Below the pieces are notes generated by a model, which saw only the letters and a program-made list of their open reading frames with translations, was not told where the DNA came from and did no database searches. From NCBI RefSeq assembly GCF_004795745.1, contig NZ_SDGV01000018.1, forward strand, positions 1 through 64,000: a stretch of 64,000 nucleotides of DNA, read 5' to 3'. This stretch comes from Vagococcus silagei (GTDB lineage: Bacteria; Bacillota; Bacilli; Lactobacillales; Vagococcaceae). The position numbers were made by a program, and so were the translations under genes. Below are positions 55,391-63,548 of this stretch, piece after piece. The stretch's first letter is position 1, and every line of letters begins with the position of its first letter.

Positions 55391-58300
55391 TTCAAGGTTT
55401 TTAAAAGTAACTGTTTGAATACCACTACCTGAGATAGTGATTTCCCGAAGAGCTGTTTCAACAATTTCATAGCCTTCTGGTGCTTTGGTTTCTCGTAAAA
55501 AATATGTACCCGGCTCGTATTTTTTAGTTAATACTTCACCTTTATTATCAGTAACCAATGTTTCAAGTACTGTCAACGTTGTTCCTTGCTTCTTACCAAA
55601 TTCGAAGGTTGCACCTGGTAAACGTTTTGCCTGATCACTTTGATCAACTTTAATCAGTTTAATTTGTCCTAGAATTTTACTATTTTCAAATTGAAGTTTT
55701 GCTGTTTCAGAGGCTTTGACTTCAATCGTTTTTGATACTGGATTATCTTTCTCATAACCAGCAGGGGCCTTTACTTCAGTCACTGTGTATTTTCCTGGTG
55801 TTAAGTTTGTCAATTCAATGCGTCCATCTTTATTGGTTGCTTTATTTGGACTAATTGGTGTTGGTACCCCATTATTATCCATGATAACGGAAAATTCCGC
55901 ATTTTCTAATCCCTTCTTAGGCTCGTCCCTATCAACTTTTAGAATGGTTAAATTGCCAACTAAACGCTTATTAGTTACTTTAACTTCAACAGTCTGTCCA
56001 TCGACTATTGTTACCGGATAAACGGATTTATTTAATTCATATCCATTTGGGGCCTTTGTTTCATGTAGGTAATACTTCCCAATCGGTAATTCATTTGAAA
56101 TAATTTCACCATTGGTATTCGTAACAAGATTATCTTGTACAGTTGTTCCCCCAGTTTCAGTCGTTGTTAATTTAAAAGTTGCACCGGCTAAAAATTTAGT
56201 TGGTGTTGCTTCGTCAACTTTTACTATTTTTACTTTCCCTTTTTTGATTCTTGTATTTTCAAATTGCAAGGAAACGGATTGACTAGGTAAAACTTCAATT
56301 TGTTTTGATGCCGGATTAGCCTTATCATAGCCAGTTGGCGCTTTAACTTCGGTTACCGTATATTTTCCGGGTTTCAATTGCGTAAGAGAAATCAGACCAT
56401 TCGCATCTGTTGTTTTATTTGGAATTGCTGGGGTTGTAATGCCATCATTGACTCTTACAATTGAAAATTCTGCACCGGCTAATTTTTTTGTGGGTACTTC
56501 TTTATCAACTTTAATAATATTTAAACTCCCAGGTTTAATATTATTAGTAACCGTCACCTCTGAAATTTTACCTTCCACAATATCTACTGGAAACATCGTA
56601 GAATTCAAATCATAACCTGGTGGGGCATTTGTTTCTTGAACATAATATCTTCCAAGTGGTAGGTCGCGAGAAAGTACCTCTCCATTTGCATTTGTTTTTA
56701 ACGTATCCTCGACTGTTTGGCCGTTTGTCTGCGCTGAGAGAATTCTAAAAATGGCATTTGGTAGTCGTTTCTGTTTATTGTCATTGTCCACTTTTATAAT
56801 TTTTGCCTTACCAGTTTTTCGTTTGTTTTTAAAAGTGAAGGTTTTTGTTTCACCACCACTTACATACCCATTTTGTGATGGAGTTGTTGCATTTTCATAC
56901 CCTGAGGGAGGTGTAACTTCAGTCACAAGATAAGTATCATCTCGTAAACCACCCAAAGTAAACTCTCCTTGCGCATTTGTGATCGCTTTATCCGGACCTG
57001 CCAGGACCTCACCATTCATTCTTGTAATTTTAAATTTTGCACCGGCTAATTTTGCACCTGTAGCTCCATCTTCTTTAACAATTTTAATCGAATTGGGCAA
57101 TCCATTAAACACTTCAACCCTGTGAACGCCACCTGGTCTATATATATTTATCATTGTTTTTGTTTTTTCTGGAAGAACATATCCCGGTGGAGCTTTAGTT
57201 TCGATAACATTGTACATCCCCATCTCCAGTAAAGGAGACAAATAGATTCCTTGAGCATTTGTAGTTGCGTTTGAAACAACTTTCTGATTGGTTTTTAAAT
57301 CAACGATATCAAACACTGCGCCTGCTAATGGCTTTTTATTCAATCCGTATTTAAATATTTCAATTTTACCGAGATACTCGTCTACCTGTACATTGGCGTA
57401 ATCTTCAATTTTTCCAACTGAATTTATATTTCGTCCTGATACAGACGCAACATTCTTATAGATTCCTGGTTTTGCATCATCATTGACAGCCGCTCGAATT
57501 TTAAATGTGTACGTATCATCAACATTATGAATAAAACCTGACCCCTTTCCATAATTCATATAGCCTCTTGTTTGCATAGCATCCCAATGAAGTTTTGCTA
57601 ACGGAGTCTTAGTACCATCTGGATTATAAAGTTCCCAACTCACAAATCTTAACCCAGGAGGCAAAACATCCATAAATTTTGCACCTTTGATTGGTCCAAT
57701 ATTATTTAATTTGTCGGAATTCGTAATTTTAATTTCATACTCAACAAGTTCCCGTCGCTTTGCAACTGTCTGTTTCCCCCATGGACCACCGACTTCAGCA
57801 TTTCTAACTGTCTTAGTAATTTTTGGTGCAGGTTCATTTGGTAATTTAGTTAAGGCTACATGTTGGGAGTTATGGTAAGCTCCTGTCGATCCTGTCATTC
57901 CCCAATAAATACTAGAACTACCAAAAAGACTTTGAGGATTTGGAATTGGATACATAATTGAATTGAATCCTTCCAAAGCAAAATTCATTTGTTTATTTTT
58001 ACTATCCCAGTTCACCTTCAATTTTCGCCATGTATTATCAGTTAAGCTTTTCTTGGAATCATTTATATAACCCACTGCTTCATGATTTCTTTTACGTTGT
58101 TCTGCAAAAGTTTTCTGTAATAGCACAACGCCAATATGTCCTTGATTTCTTGTATCAGCCTGCAACGTTACATCATAATTATCATTCCCACCATTAAAAT
58201 ATGTGTCGGCTTCAAACGATACTCCCTTAGTAATAACACCATAATCTTGCCAATTAGTTGGTCCTGGCCCAGGATAGGCACCCATTCCTTGACCTGATCC

Positions 58301-58708
58301 ACCTGTGGCATTCAATTTTAATGGATCATTATGAAAAGTTACCGTAATCCCATCTGCTCCCCCCTTAGAATGAGGTTTATCTCCTAAATATACATAACAT
58401 TCAAAAGCAAAATTCTTTGTAATATCAATTGTATCTTTGTACCACATCACACCATATTGATACTTTACATCTTGTGTAATTTCTACAACGTTACTGTATG
58501 CCCTACTCAATCTTGCATTATTTGTCACAACATGATTTTTTGGATCCGGGATTGTAAAATCTGAAATTTCAAATCCTAATGCATTTTGCGCTTCTTTTGG
58601 TGGCGGTGGAACTGCTGCCTCGACGTTATTCATACTTATAAACAGAAAAAAAATACCTATTAAACAAATAATAAGATATTTTAAATTTCCGAGAATTCTA
58701 TTTACCAT
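54917..58708 (-). CDS. Large secreted lectin/CnaB-repeat adhesin without LPXTG
   Basis: 1,263 residues. The signal peptide is 1-31 (cleavage near VEA-AV). Residues 32-292 form an L-type lectin-like domain (GADGITVTFHNDP, GVSFEADTYFNGGNDNYDV, WRKLKVNWD). Residues 293-445 are a DUF11-like surface domain. Residues 446-1106 hold seven SpaA/CnaB-like repeats of 92-96 residues, each opening with I-x-KVD or similar and closing with ET.APPGY-type motifs; their Lys/Glu pattern suits isopeptide bonds. Residues 1107-1263 are a C-terminal module shared with the protein at 63549. There is no LPXTG and no membrane tail. The start has AGGGAGA. It is last gene of the SipW/TasA-like cluster, probably a fibre-associated adhesin. 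Confidence 0.85.
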   Translation of the reverse strand: MVNRILGNLKYLIICLIGIFFLFISMNNVEAAVPPPPKEAQNALGFEISDFTIPDPKNHVVTNNARLSRAYSNVVEITQDVKYQYGVMWYKDTIDITKNFAFECYVYLGDKPHSKGGADGITVTFHNDPLKLNATGGSGQGMGAYPGPGPTNWQDYGVITKGVSFEADTYFNGGNDNYDVTLQADTRNQGHIGVVLLQKTFAEQRKRNHEAVGYINDSKKSLTDNTWRKLKVNWDSKNKQMNFALEGFNSIMYPIPNPQSLFGSSSIYWGMTGSTGAYHNSQHVALTKLPNEPAPKITKTVRNAEVGGPWGKQTVAKRRELVEYEIKITNSDKLNNIGPIKGAKFMDVLPPGLRFVSWELYNPDGTKTPLAKLHWDAMQTRGYMNYGKGSGFIHNVDDTYTFKIRAAVNDDAKPGIYKNVASVSGRNINSVGKIEDYANVQVDEYLGKIEIFKYGLNKKPLAGAVFDIVDLKTNQKVVSNATTNAQGIYLSPLLEMGMYNVIETKAPPGYVLPEKTKTMINIYRPGGVHRVEVFNGLPNSIKIVKEDGATGAKLAGAKFKITRMNGEVLAGPDKAITNAQGEFTLGGLRDDTYLVTEVTPPSGYENATTPSQNGYVSGGETKTFTFKNKRKTGKAKIIKVDNDNKQKRLPNAIFRILSAQTNGQTVEDTLKTNANGEVLSRDLPLGRYYVQETNAPPGYDLNSTMFPVDIVEGKISEVTVTNNIKPGSLNIIKVDKEVPTKKLAGAEFSIVRVNDGITTPAIPNKTTDANGLISLTQLKPGKYTVTEVKAPTGYDKANPASKQIEVLPSQSVSLQFENTRIKKGKVKIVKVDEATPTKFLAGATFKLTTTETGGTTVQDNLVTNTNGEIISNELPIGKYYLHETKAPNGYELNKSVYPVTIVDGQTVEVKVTNKRLVGNLTILKVDRDEPKKGLENAEFSVIMDNNGVPTPISPNKATNKDGRIELTNLTPGKYTVTEVKAPAGYEKDNPVSKTIEVKASETAKLQFENSKILGQIKLIKVDQSDQAKRLPGATFEFGKKQGTTLTVLETLVTDNKGEVLTKKYEPGTYFLRETKAPEGYEIVETALREITISGSGIQTVTFKNLEKQMVKVIHVRQSVLTPNVEVVIPKKGYVDFVSSSGSEEFSIIANSSIFDKPAEIKQDLFTSRIVNVSEDKITAKYRLPEYYQLVGSIVTNTDNNLGMEHYSGNTTKLNNNDVILDFNQSEEYWITYFIKPSIELKQSPNFYSWHNLMNDFGSFTPEK
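55391..57373 (-). repeat. Seven tandem CnaB/SpaA-like repeats in the adhesin
   Basis: Units at residues 446-537, 538-631, 632-725, 726-820, 821-915, 916-1011 and 1012-1106. Units 3+4 and 5+6 are alike pairwise (A-B-A-B). A units share LP.G.YY..ET.AP.GY.LN and B units share L.PGKYTVTEVKAP.GY.K.NP.SK.IEV, which points to duplication of a two-domain block. Confidence 0.8.
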
Positions 58709-58767
58709 GTTTTTATCTCCCTACTACTTTAATAAAATACTTACCATTTTTTAACTTTTTATTCAGT

Positions 58768-59448
58768 TTAAGGTTTTTTCATATTGATTTGGTCTACTAA
58801 TAAACCGTCAATCGTTGATAATGGTGTTGCTTGAGGTTTTTTACCTTGCCACCAGGCTTTTTGATAAGCATCTTCCAAAGTAATGATTCCTTCGACTTTA
58901 ACTGCAATTTGAAGTTTAATTGTTCCTTCTGGAAATTGTTGCTTAATACTATTGTTTAATTTAACCATTTCAAAAAGTGGCACTGTTTCTTTTCCTTTAT
59001 CCAATGCCTTTGTGTAGTAGAAATAACCATCTTTTCCATCAATCCAATTACTCGTATCTTGAATTGATTGTCCTTTTTGATCAAGTAAAAACAAATCACT
59101 ACCAATTTTTGAAGACAACGTCTGAGGATGTTCAAGCTTGCTTGTTGTCCCAGTTAACTCAGGTAAAATCATCACACGTATAAATTGGGTTACATTTCCA
59201 TCATTCTTTACTTTAACTACTTTTTTATAGTTTTTATCGAAGCTTAATCCGATTGGTTTTTCAAATTCTTCATAAATTTTTGTTTCTAAATTTCCAACAG
59301 TAAAATCATTACTCTTAGTTTGATGCGATGTTTCATCAGCTAGTGTTACTTTTAAGATACTCATCAATACAAGAAAAGTTGAAAAAATTAACACACTTGA
59401 AAAGACTAGTGATTTGTGACTGTCTATTTTTTTTAAGATACTCTTCAT
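58768..59448 (-). CDS. TasA/BsaA-like exported protein (short form)
   Basis: 226 residues. A basic N-terminus and hydrophobic segment (about 15-36, SSVLIFSTFLVLMSILKVTLA) act as an export signal. The mature part shares a pattern with the two related products upstream: VGN...YEEF, then KVVKVKNDGNVTQFIRV, then DGYFYYTKALDKGKETVPLFEMVKL. The block ending YQKAWWQGKKPQ is typical of SipW-dependent exported proteins of the CPF_0494/BsaA type as I remember them. It lacks the SSKENK-GN motif. It precedes the adhesin gene by 59 bases and has AGGAGG. Confidence 0.75.
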   Translation of the reverse strand: MKSILKKIDSHKSLVFSSVLIFSTFLVLMSILKVTLADETSHQTKSNDFTVGNLETKIYEEFEKPIGLSFDKNYKKVVKVKNDGNVTQFIRVMILPELTGTTSKLEHPQTLSSKIGSDLFLLDQKGQSIQDTSNWIDGKDGYFYYTKALDKGKETVPLFEMVKLNNSIKQQFPEGTIKLQIAVKVEGIITLEDAYQKAWWQGKKPQATPLSTIDGLLVDQINMKKP

Positions 59449-59464
59449 GTTTGATTCCTCCTAA

Positions 59465-60358
59465 TTATTCTGGTTGAGACGTGATTTTACTTTTTAACAT
59501 TTTATAAATTTCATCATTTTCAGTTTCATGATTCCACTTTCCTAAGGTTTCACGTGTTGAATAGCTACCGTCCATGGATATATTTGCTTTATATAACCCG
59601 TTTTTCATACGATTAGGCGCGGTCGGAAAAAGTGAGATACTCTTCATAAACAAGGTGGTTTTCTCACCTGGATTTAAAATTTCAGAATAATAAAAATAGC
59701 CATCATTTCCATATTTCCAATAATTTTTAGTTAATGAATTATTGTAATCCTTAACATCGCCAAAATTAATTTTAAAATAATTCAAATCAGTTGTCTTTCG
59801 TTTCGCTTCATCTCTAGGATAATTTAACCCTGGACTATCTTTTGAAATTATGTCGGGAACTGTCAGTTTAGATTGATAAAATCCCGCTTCATTATTCACT
59901 TTCACTGGGTAAACAGCATCTTTTTTCCAAGTACTAAGACTATCTTGTTTAATTGTTTCCTTACCTTTGCTATCTTTTACAAATTTAACATTTGCAGTGC
60001 CTTCAGCTTGATTCATTCCTTCAATATCTATATCGAAAAGTAATAAATATTCTTCCACTGAGATACGAACAAATGCTTTATAATTTCCTTCATTCATAAC
60101 ATATACTTTTTTTAATGTCTCCGAACCTGGGTACCACTCATTATTTGGAGTGAATTTTTCACGCAAGACAACATCAAAGTGAATATTTCCAAGCTTATTT
60201 TCTTTTGAGGATGTATACGTTTCCCATGCAAATGTTCCACGAATAATAATCATGACTGCAAAAACAATTGAAAAGATCATGATCATGCCTTTACTTGGTT
60301 TGAAATCTTTCAAAGCCATTCTCCTTTTTGACTGACTTCTTTTTCTTTTTTTACCCAC
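59465..60358 (-). CDS. TasA/BsaA-like exported protein (medium form)
   Basis: 297 residues, GTG start seven bases after AGGAGG. A very basic N-terminus (KKRKRSQSKRR) leads into a membrane segment (about 24-45) ending RGTFAWETYTSSKENKLGN (41-58). That motif also occurs in the 61201 product and is the likely SipW-type processing region. Mature part: LREKFTPNNEW, KVYVMNEGNYKAFVRISVEE, and NDGYFYYSEILNPGEKTTLFMKSISL. Predicted beta-rich fibre subunit of the TasA/camelysin group. It is 17 bases upstream of the short form. Confidence 0.78.
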   Translation of the reverse strand: MGKKRKRSQSKRRMALKDFKPSKGMIMIFSIVFAVMIIIRGTFAWETYTSSKENKLGNIHFDVVLREKFTPNNEWYPGSETLKKVYVMNEGNYKAFVRISVEEYLLLFDIDIEGMNQAEGTANVKFVKDSKGKETIKQDSLSTWKKDAVYPVKVNNEAGFYQSKLTVPDIISKDSPGLNYPRDEAKRKTTDLNYFKINFGDVKDYNNSLTKNYWKYGNDGYFYYSEILNPGEKTTLFMKSISLFPTAPNRMKNGLYKANISMDGSYSTRETLGKWNHETENDEIYKMLKSKITSQPE

Positions 60359-60450
60359 TTCAACACCTCCTATACGTTTTAATAATTATCTTCTTTCATC
60401 AATAAAAATATTTTCACTCAGGAAAAAAGATAACAAGCAAAAGAAAAGAG

Positions 60451-61167
60451 TTATCTCTTTCCTATTTGCCGTTGTTTATCTTGGTAACGTCTTGAAAAAA
60501 TTAAAGTCACACAAATGATTAAGACACCAGTAATTATTTTATAAAATAAGCCTCGCCATTCTTCACCAGTTTGCGGTAATCTTAAAAATCCCAAAACCTT
60601 CTTTGGTTTTTCTCCGAATTTAGTTGATTCTGGTGTAATAGGTGACATCTTAGTGGCATAAAAATTCCATTTGATAATAGCTTCACTTTTAGTTTGCCAC
60701 ACTTCTACAGGCAATTTATCTGTGACATCAAATGTGACCTCAAGAACGGCCATCTCTCCAAAGGCATAAGTTCCTAATTTAAGACGATTTTTCTTAATAT
60801 TTGGTTCACCTTCACCAATCAAGTTTCCTTTATAAATTTGTCGATCATTTAATTTAACAGTCACTTGAATAGCTTGGTAAAAATCAATTTTACCTGTCTT
60901 CACTTTTGGTGCCACGTCCATTTCTAAAAGATAAGGACGATCATTTTTTTCTGTATTCATCAACTTGATAACCTTCACAAAATGATCACCTGGCTTCAAA
61001 TCACCTTTTTGAATGTAATAAGCACCAGTACCATCAACCGTTATCCCTTCTTCATCACCAATTAACATGCCAGGAGGAAGATCTTCAGCAGAAACAATCA
61101 TATTCATTTGAAAAAATAATGCAATCAAGACTAACGATTGACACATTAAAAATATATATCGTTTCAT
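60451..61167 (-). CDS. LPQTG wall-anchored protein of the fibre locus
   Basis: 238 residues. Sec signal peptide about 1-27 (ending VSA-ED). The beta-rich mature part carries KPGDHFVKVIKLMNTEKNDRPYLLEM, which resembles the core strand pattern of the TasA-like neighbours. The end has LPQTG (197-201), a hydrophobic helix (about 208-225) and a basic tail RRYQDKQRQIGKR, a standard sortase A signal. It lies between two TasA-like genes; the obvious role is tethering the fibre to peptidoglycan. No sortase gene is in the window. Confidence 0.82.
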   Translation of the reverse strand: MKRYIFLMCQSLVLIALFFQMNMIVSAEDLPPGMLIGDEEGITVDGTGAYYIQKGDLKPGDHFVKVIKLMNTEKNDRPYLLEMDVAPKVKTGKIDFYQAIQVTVKLNDRQIYKGNLIGEGEPNIKKNRLKLGTYAFGEMAVLEVTFDVTDKLPVEVWQTKSEAIIKWNFYATKMSPITPESTKFGEKPKKVLGFLRLPQTGEEWRGLFYKIITGVLIICVTLIFSRRYQDKQRQIGKR

Positions 61168-61200
61168 AAATCTTCCTCCTCGACTATTTTGTTAATTTTT

Positions 61201-62436
61201 TTATGGTAATGGTGTTTGAGTTGTTTGATTTGTCTTGAAATCAGTAATATATGTAACTAAAGCATCATAGATATCTTTACTCTTACCTGCTGTTGGTTTT
61301 GTACCTTTAAAGAATTCAGCAGTTACAGCTTCTTCTTCTGGTAAAATACCTTCTAAGTCAACAAATAATGAGTAATCGAAGTAATCATAGATAGTACCTG
61401 AACCATTTTTCAAGCCAACTTTATCTAAGACATTACTTGTTTTAGCACCTGAACCGACAACACCAAGATAGTAGAAGTAACCATCTTCTGGGTTATAAAT
61501 CCATTTACCTTTTTCAATTGTATCGCTTAAGTGTTTGTAATCGTAAGTTAAGTTCTTATCTTTAGCACTTGTTTTAGCATCTGCTGGTAAGATAGGACTT
61601 TCAGTTCCACCTAAGTTAATATCTTTTGGTGCGTTACCCCAGTTAGCCAAAACAGGAGCTGATAAACCTTCATAGTATACATAATTTATATTTGTTGCTT
61701 CAAAGCCAGTAATATCACCTGTTGAAACATCAAATTTAGGTTTAAATCCTTCTAAATCCACACGTTGTGCAATTGAATCTGTTGCGCCTGGATATTTAAC
61801 AACTGCTTGTTTTGAAACATCACCCATGTTAGTATCTTCAAGTTTTACTTTTTTAAATGCTGCATATTCTGTTGACACTTTATAGGTCACGGTATTACCA
61901 ACAGCGGTAATTTTTTCTTTAGTTGATTTACCTAAAACAACAACATCAGTTGGAATATTAGCGCCTCCAACTTTAACTTGGCTAGTGATATTCGCCCATT
62001 TACCAACTGAATCAGTAACTTGAGCTGCATCACCTAACTTCGCTTCAGTTGCATAGTAAACCGCATCAATTGGGAAAGGAATAGCCTTATCAGGTTTTGC
62101 TGCTGCATCTGCTACTTTCACAACTTTAGCAGAATTAGTATTACCTTCTGCAATTAAAGTACGAAGACGTTCTTCAAACGTCATTCTCATTAAGACTGCT
62201 GTTTGACTGGTATTTACACCCCAAACTTGTTTCTCAACTTTTCCGCCTTCAGGAATTTTACCATCCGGGAAGTACTCTTCTACTACAATACTACCAGCAG
62301 CAATCGCATTACCAAACTTGTTTTCTTTTGATGATTTATAGACATCCCATGCAAAAGTTAACAATAAAATTGCAAAAACAGCGATTGTTGACATTAAAAC
62401 CATAAACCTTTTTTTCTTACTTACATTTTTGAACAT
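61201..62436 (-). CDS. TasA/BsaA-like major exported protein
   Basis: 411 residues, the largest of the three paralogues and first after the peptidase gene. Basic N-terminus, membrane segment 11-29, then TFAWDVYKSSKENKFGN (27-43), the motif shared with the 59465 product. The mature part has EEYFPDGKIPEGGKVEKQVWGVN, MRMTFEERL and, near residue 312, EDGYFYYLGVVGSGAKTSNVLDKVGL. It is rich in Ala, Thr and Val with no cysteines. RBS AAAGGAGG. Best reading: the main matrix-fibre subunit processed by the SipW-type peptidase encoded just upstream. Confidence 0.8.
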   Translation of the reverse strand: MFKNVSKKKRFMVLMSTIAVFAILLLTFAWDVYKSSKENKFGNAIAAGSIVVEEYFPDGKIPEGGKVEKQVWGVNTSQTAVLMRMTFEERLRTLIAEGNTNSAKVVKVADAAAKPDKAIPFPIDAVYYATEAKLGDAAQVTDSVGKWANITSQVKVGGANIPTDVVVLGKSTKEKITAVGNTVTYKVSTEYAAFKKVKLEDTNMGDVSKQAVVKYPGATDSIAQRVDLEGFKPKFDVSTGDITGFEATNINYVYYEGLSAPVLANWGNAPKDINLGGTESPILPADAKTSAKDKNLTYDYKHLSDTIEKGKWIYNPEDGYFYYLGVVGSGAKTSNVLDKVGLKNGSGTIYDYFDYSLFVDLEGILPEEEAVTAEFFKGTKPTAGKSKDIYDALVTYITDFKTNQTTQTPLP

Positions 62437-62540
62437 TGTTCATTTTCCTCCTTTATTTATATTTTATATTTAAAATCTATAAATTTTGTATTCATAGATC
62501 AAATACCATATTAACACCCTACTCTCCCCCAAGATAAGGT

Positions 62541-63275
62541 TTAAACTTTACGTCTTTTAGGTTTTCTTTTCTCAATTTTTGATTTTGAAAAATAGAACTT
62601 CAGACTTTGAATTAATGCAAAAGTTGCAAGTATCAATCCGATACTAACGAACCAATTCTCTCTTAAGAAAGTCATCAATTTCCCAACTTTAGGAATTACG
62701 AAGACTTTCTTACCATTAATCTGATCTGGACTTACAGGTCTACCATCTTTACCTGTATTAAAATCCCCTTGCGTTTCAAAATAGGTATCGCCACTATTTT
62801 CAAAATTTTCAAGTTTTTTAATAATTCTATGTGTTAACACAGCGTCATTCTGACCTTTAGAAACCATTAAATCATAGGTTATTATATCGCCAACTTCCAA
62901 TGATTTTGGGTCAACTTTTTTGATGATAATCATATCACCTGCAGCAAAACCACCTTTTTGTGTTTTCGGATCTTTAGGCATCATCGAATTCGTTAAAACC
63001 GTATAGAAACGATAACCAAAAAATGATTTATTTGAATCTTTACTTACCGTAAATAAAACGGCTCCAAAAATTATGCTAATTGTAATAACATAAAATAGAA
63101 TATTTAAAATAATAGAAACAAGTGTTTTCTTCTCGGATTTTTTGTTTTTTAACGTTGCTTGAGATTTTTTACCTTTTGTTTTATTACTTTTCCGAGCACG
63201 GCTCTCATCACGTTGATATGCATGGTCGCGACTAGAACTCTTACGTTTTTTTTTCCCACTTTTTTTTTGTTGCAT
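62541..63275 (-). CDS. sipW: SipW-type (ER-type) signal peptidase I
   Basis: 244 residues. A long Lys/Arg/Ser-rich cytosolic N-terminus (1-50) precedes a membrane helix (~52-76). The catalytic Ser97 lies in YTVLTNSMMP and His149 in LTHRII; the Ser/His pair, rather than Ser/Lys, marks the archaeal/ER-type SipW branch. GDFNTGKDGRPVSPDQI follows. A second helix (~203-225) and a basic tail (KSKIEKRKPKRRKV) end the protein. In Bacillus, SipW processes TasA and TapA; here it heads a run of TasA-like genes. A promoter is at 63375-63403. Confidence 0.9.
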   Translation of the reverse strand: MQQKKSGKKKRKSSSRDHAYQRDESRARKSNKTKGKKSQATLKNKKSEKKTLVSIILNILFYVITISIIFGAVLFTVSKDSNKSFFGYRFYTVLTNSMMPKDPKTQKGGFAAGDMIIIKKVDPKSLEVGDIITYDLMVSKGQNDAVLTHRIIKKLENFENSGDTYFETQGDFNTGKDGRPVSPDQINGKKVFVIPKVGKLMTFLRENWFVSIGLILATFALIQSLKFYFSKSKIEKRKPKRRKV

Positions 63276-63374
63276 TTTTCCATTTCCCCCCTAACAAAAT
63301 AATTAACGTTTCATAAAGTTAAGTTCATAAAACGATTACACGTCTATTTTATTATACAGATAAAGATATTATAC

Positions 63375-63403
63375 ATTATACTATGCCTTCTCTATTAAGT
63401 CCA
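63375..63403 (-). promoter_or_regulatory. Promoter of the sipW fibre operon
   Basis: On the minus strand TGGACT, a 17-base spacer and TATAAT, about 100 bases before the sipW ATG. Two more TATAAT-like boxes follow closely, so several start points are possible. The stretch 63276-63548 holds no gene. Confidence 0.5.
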
Positions 63404-63548
63404 TTTAACGTTAAAAAAATATACATTATTATATTTCATCACAATATATTACATTTTTTTATAAATATATTAGTTCTAGTATCAAATTTAAAAGATCCAC
63501 ACCTCAATTTATATTTATTATTAAAATATAGAAAAGAGGTGGCATTCT

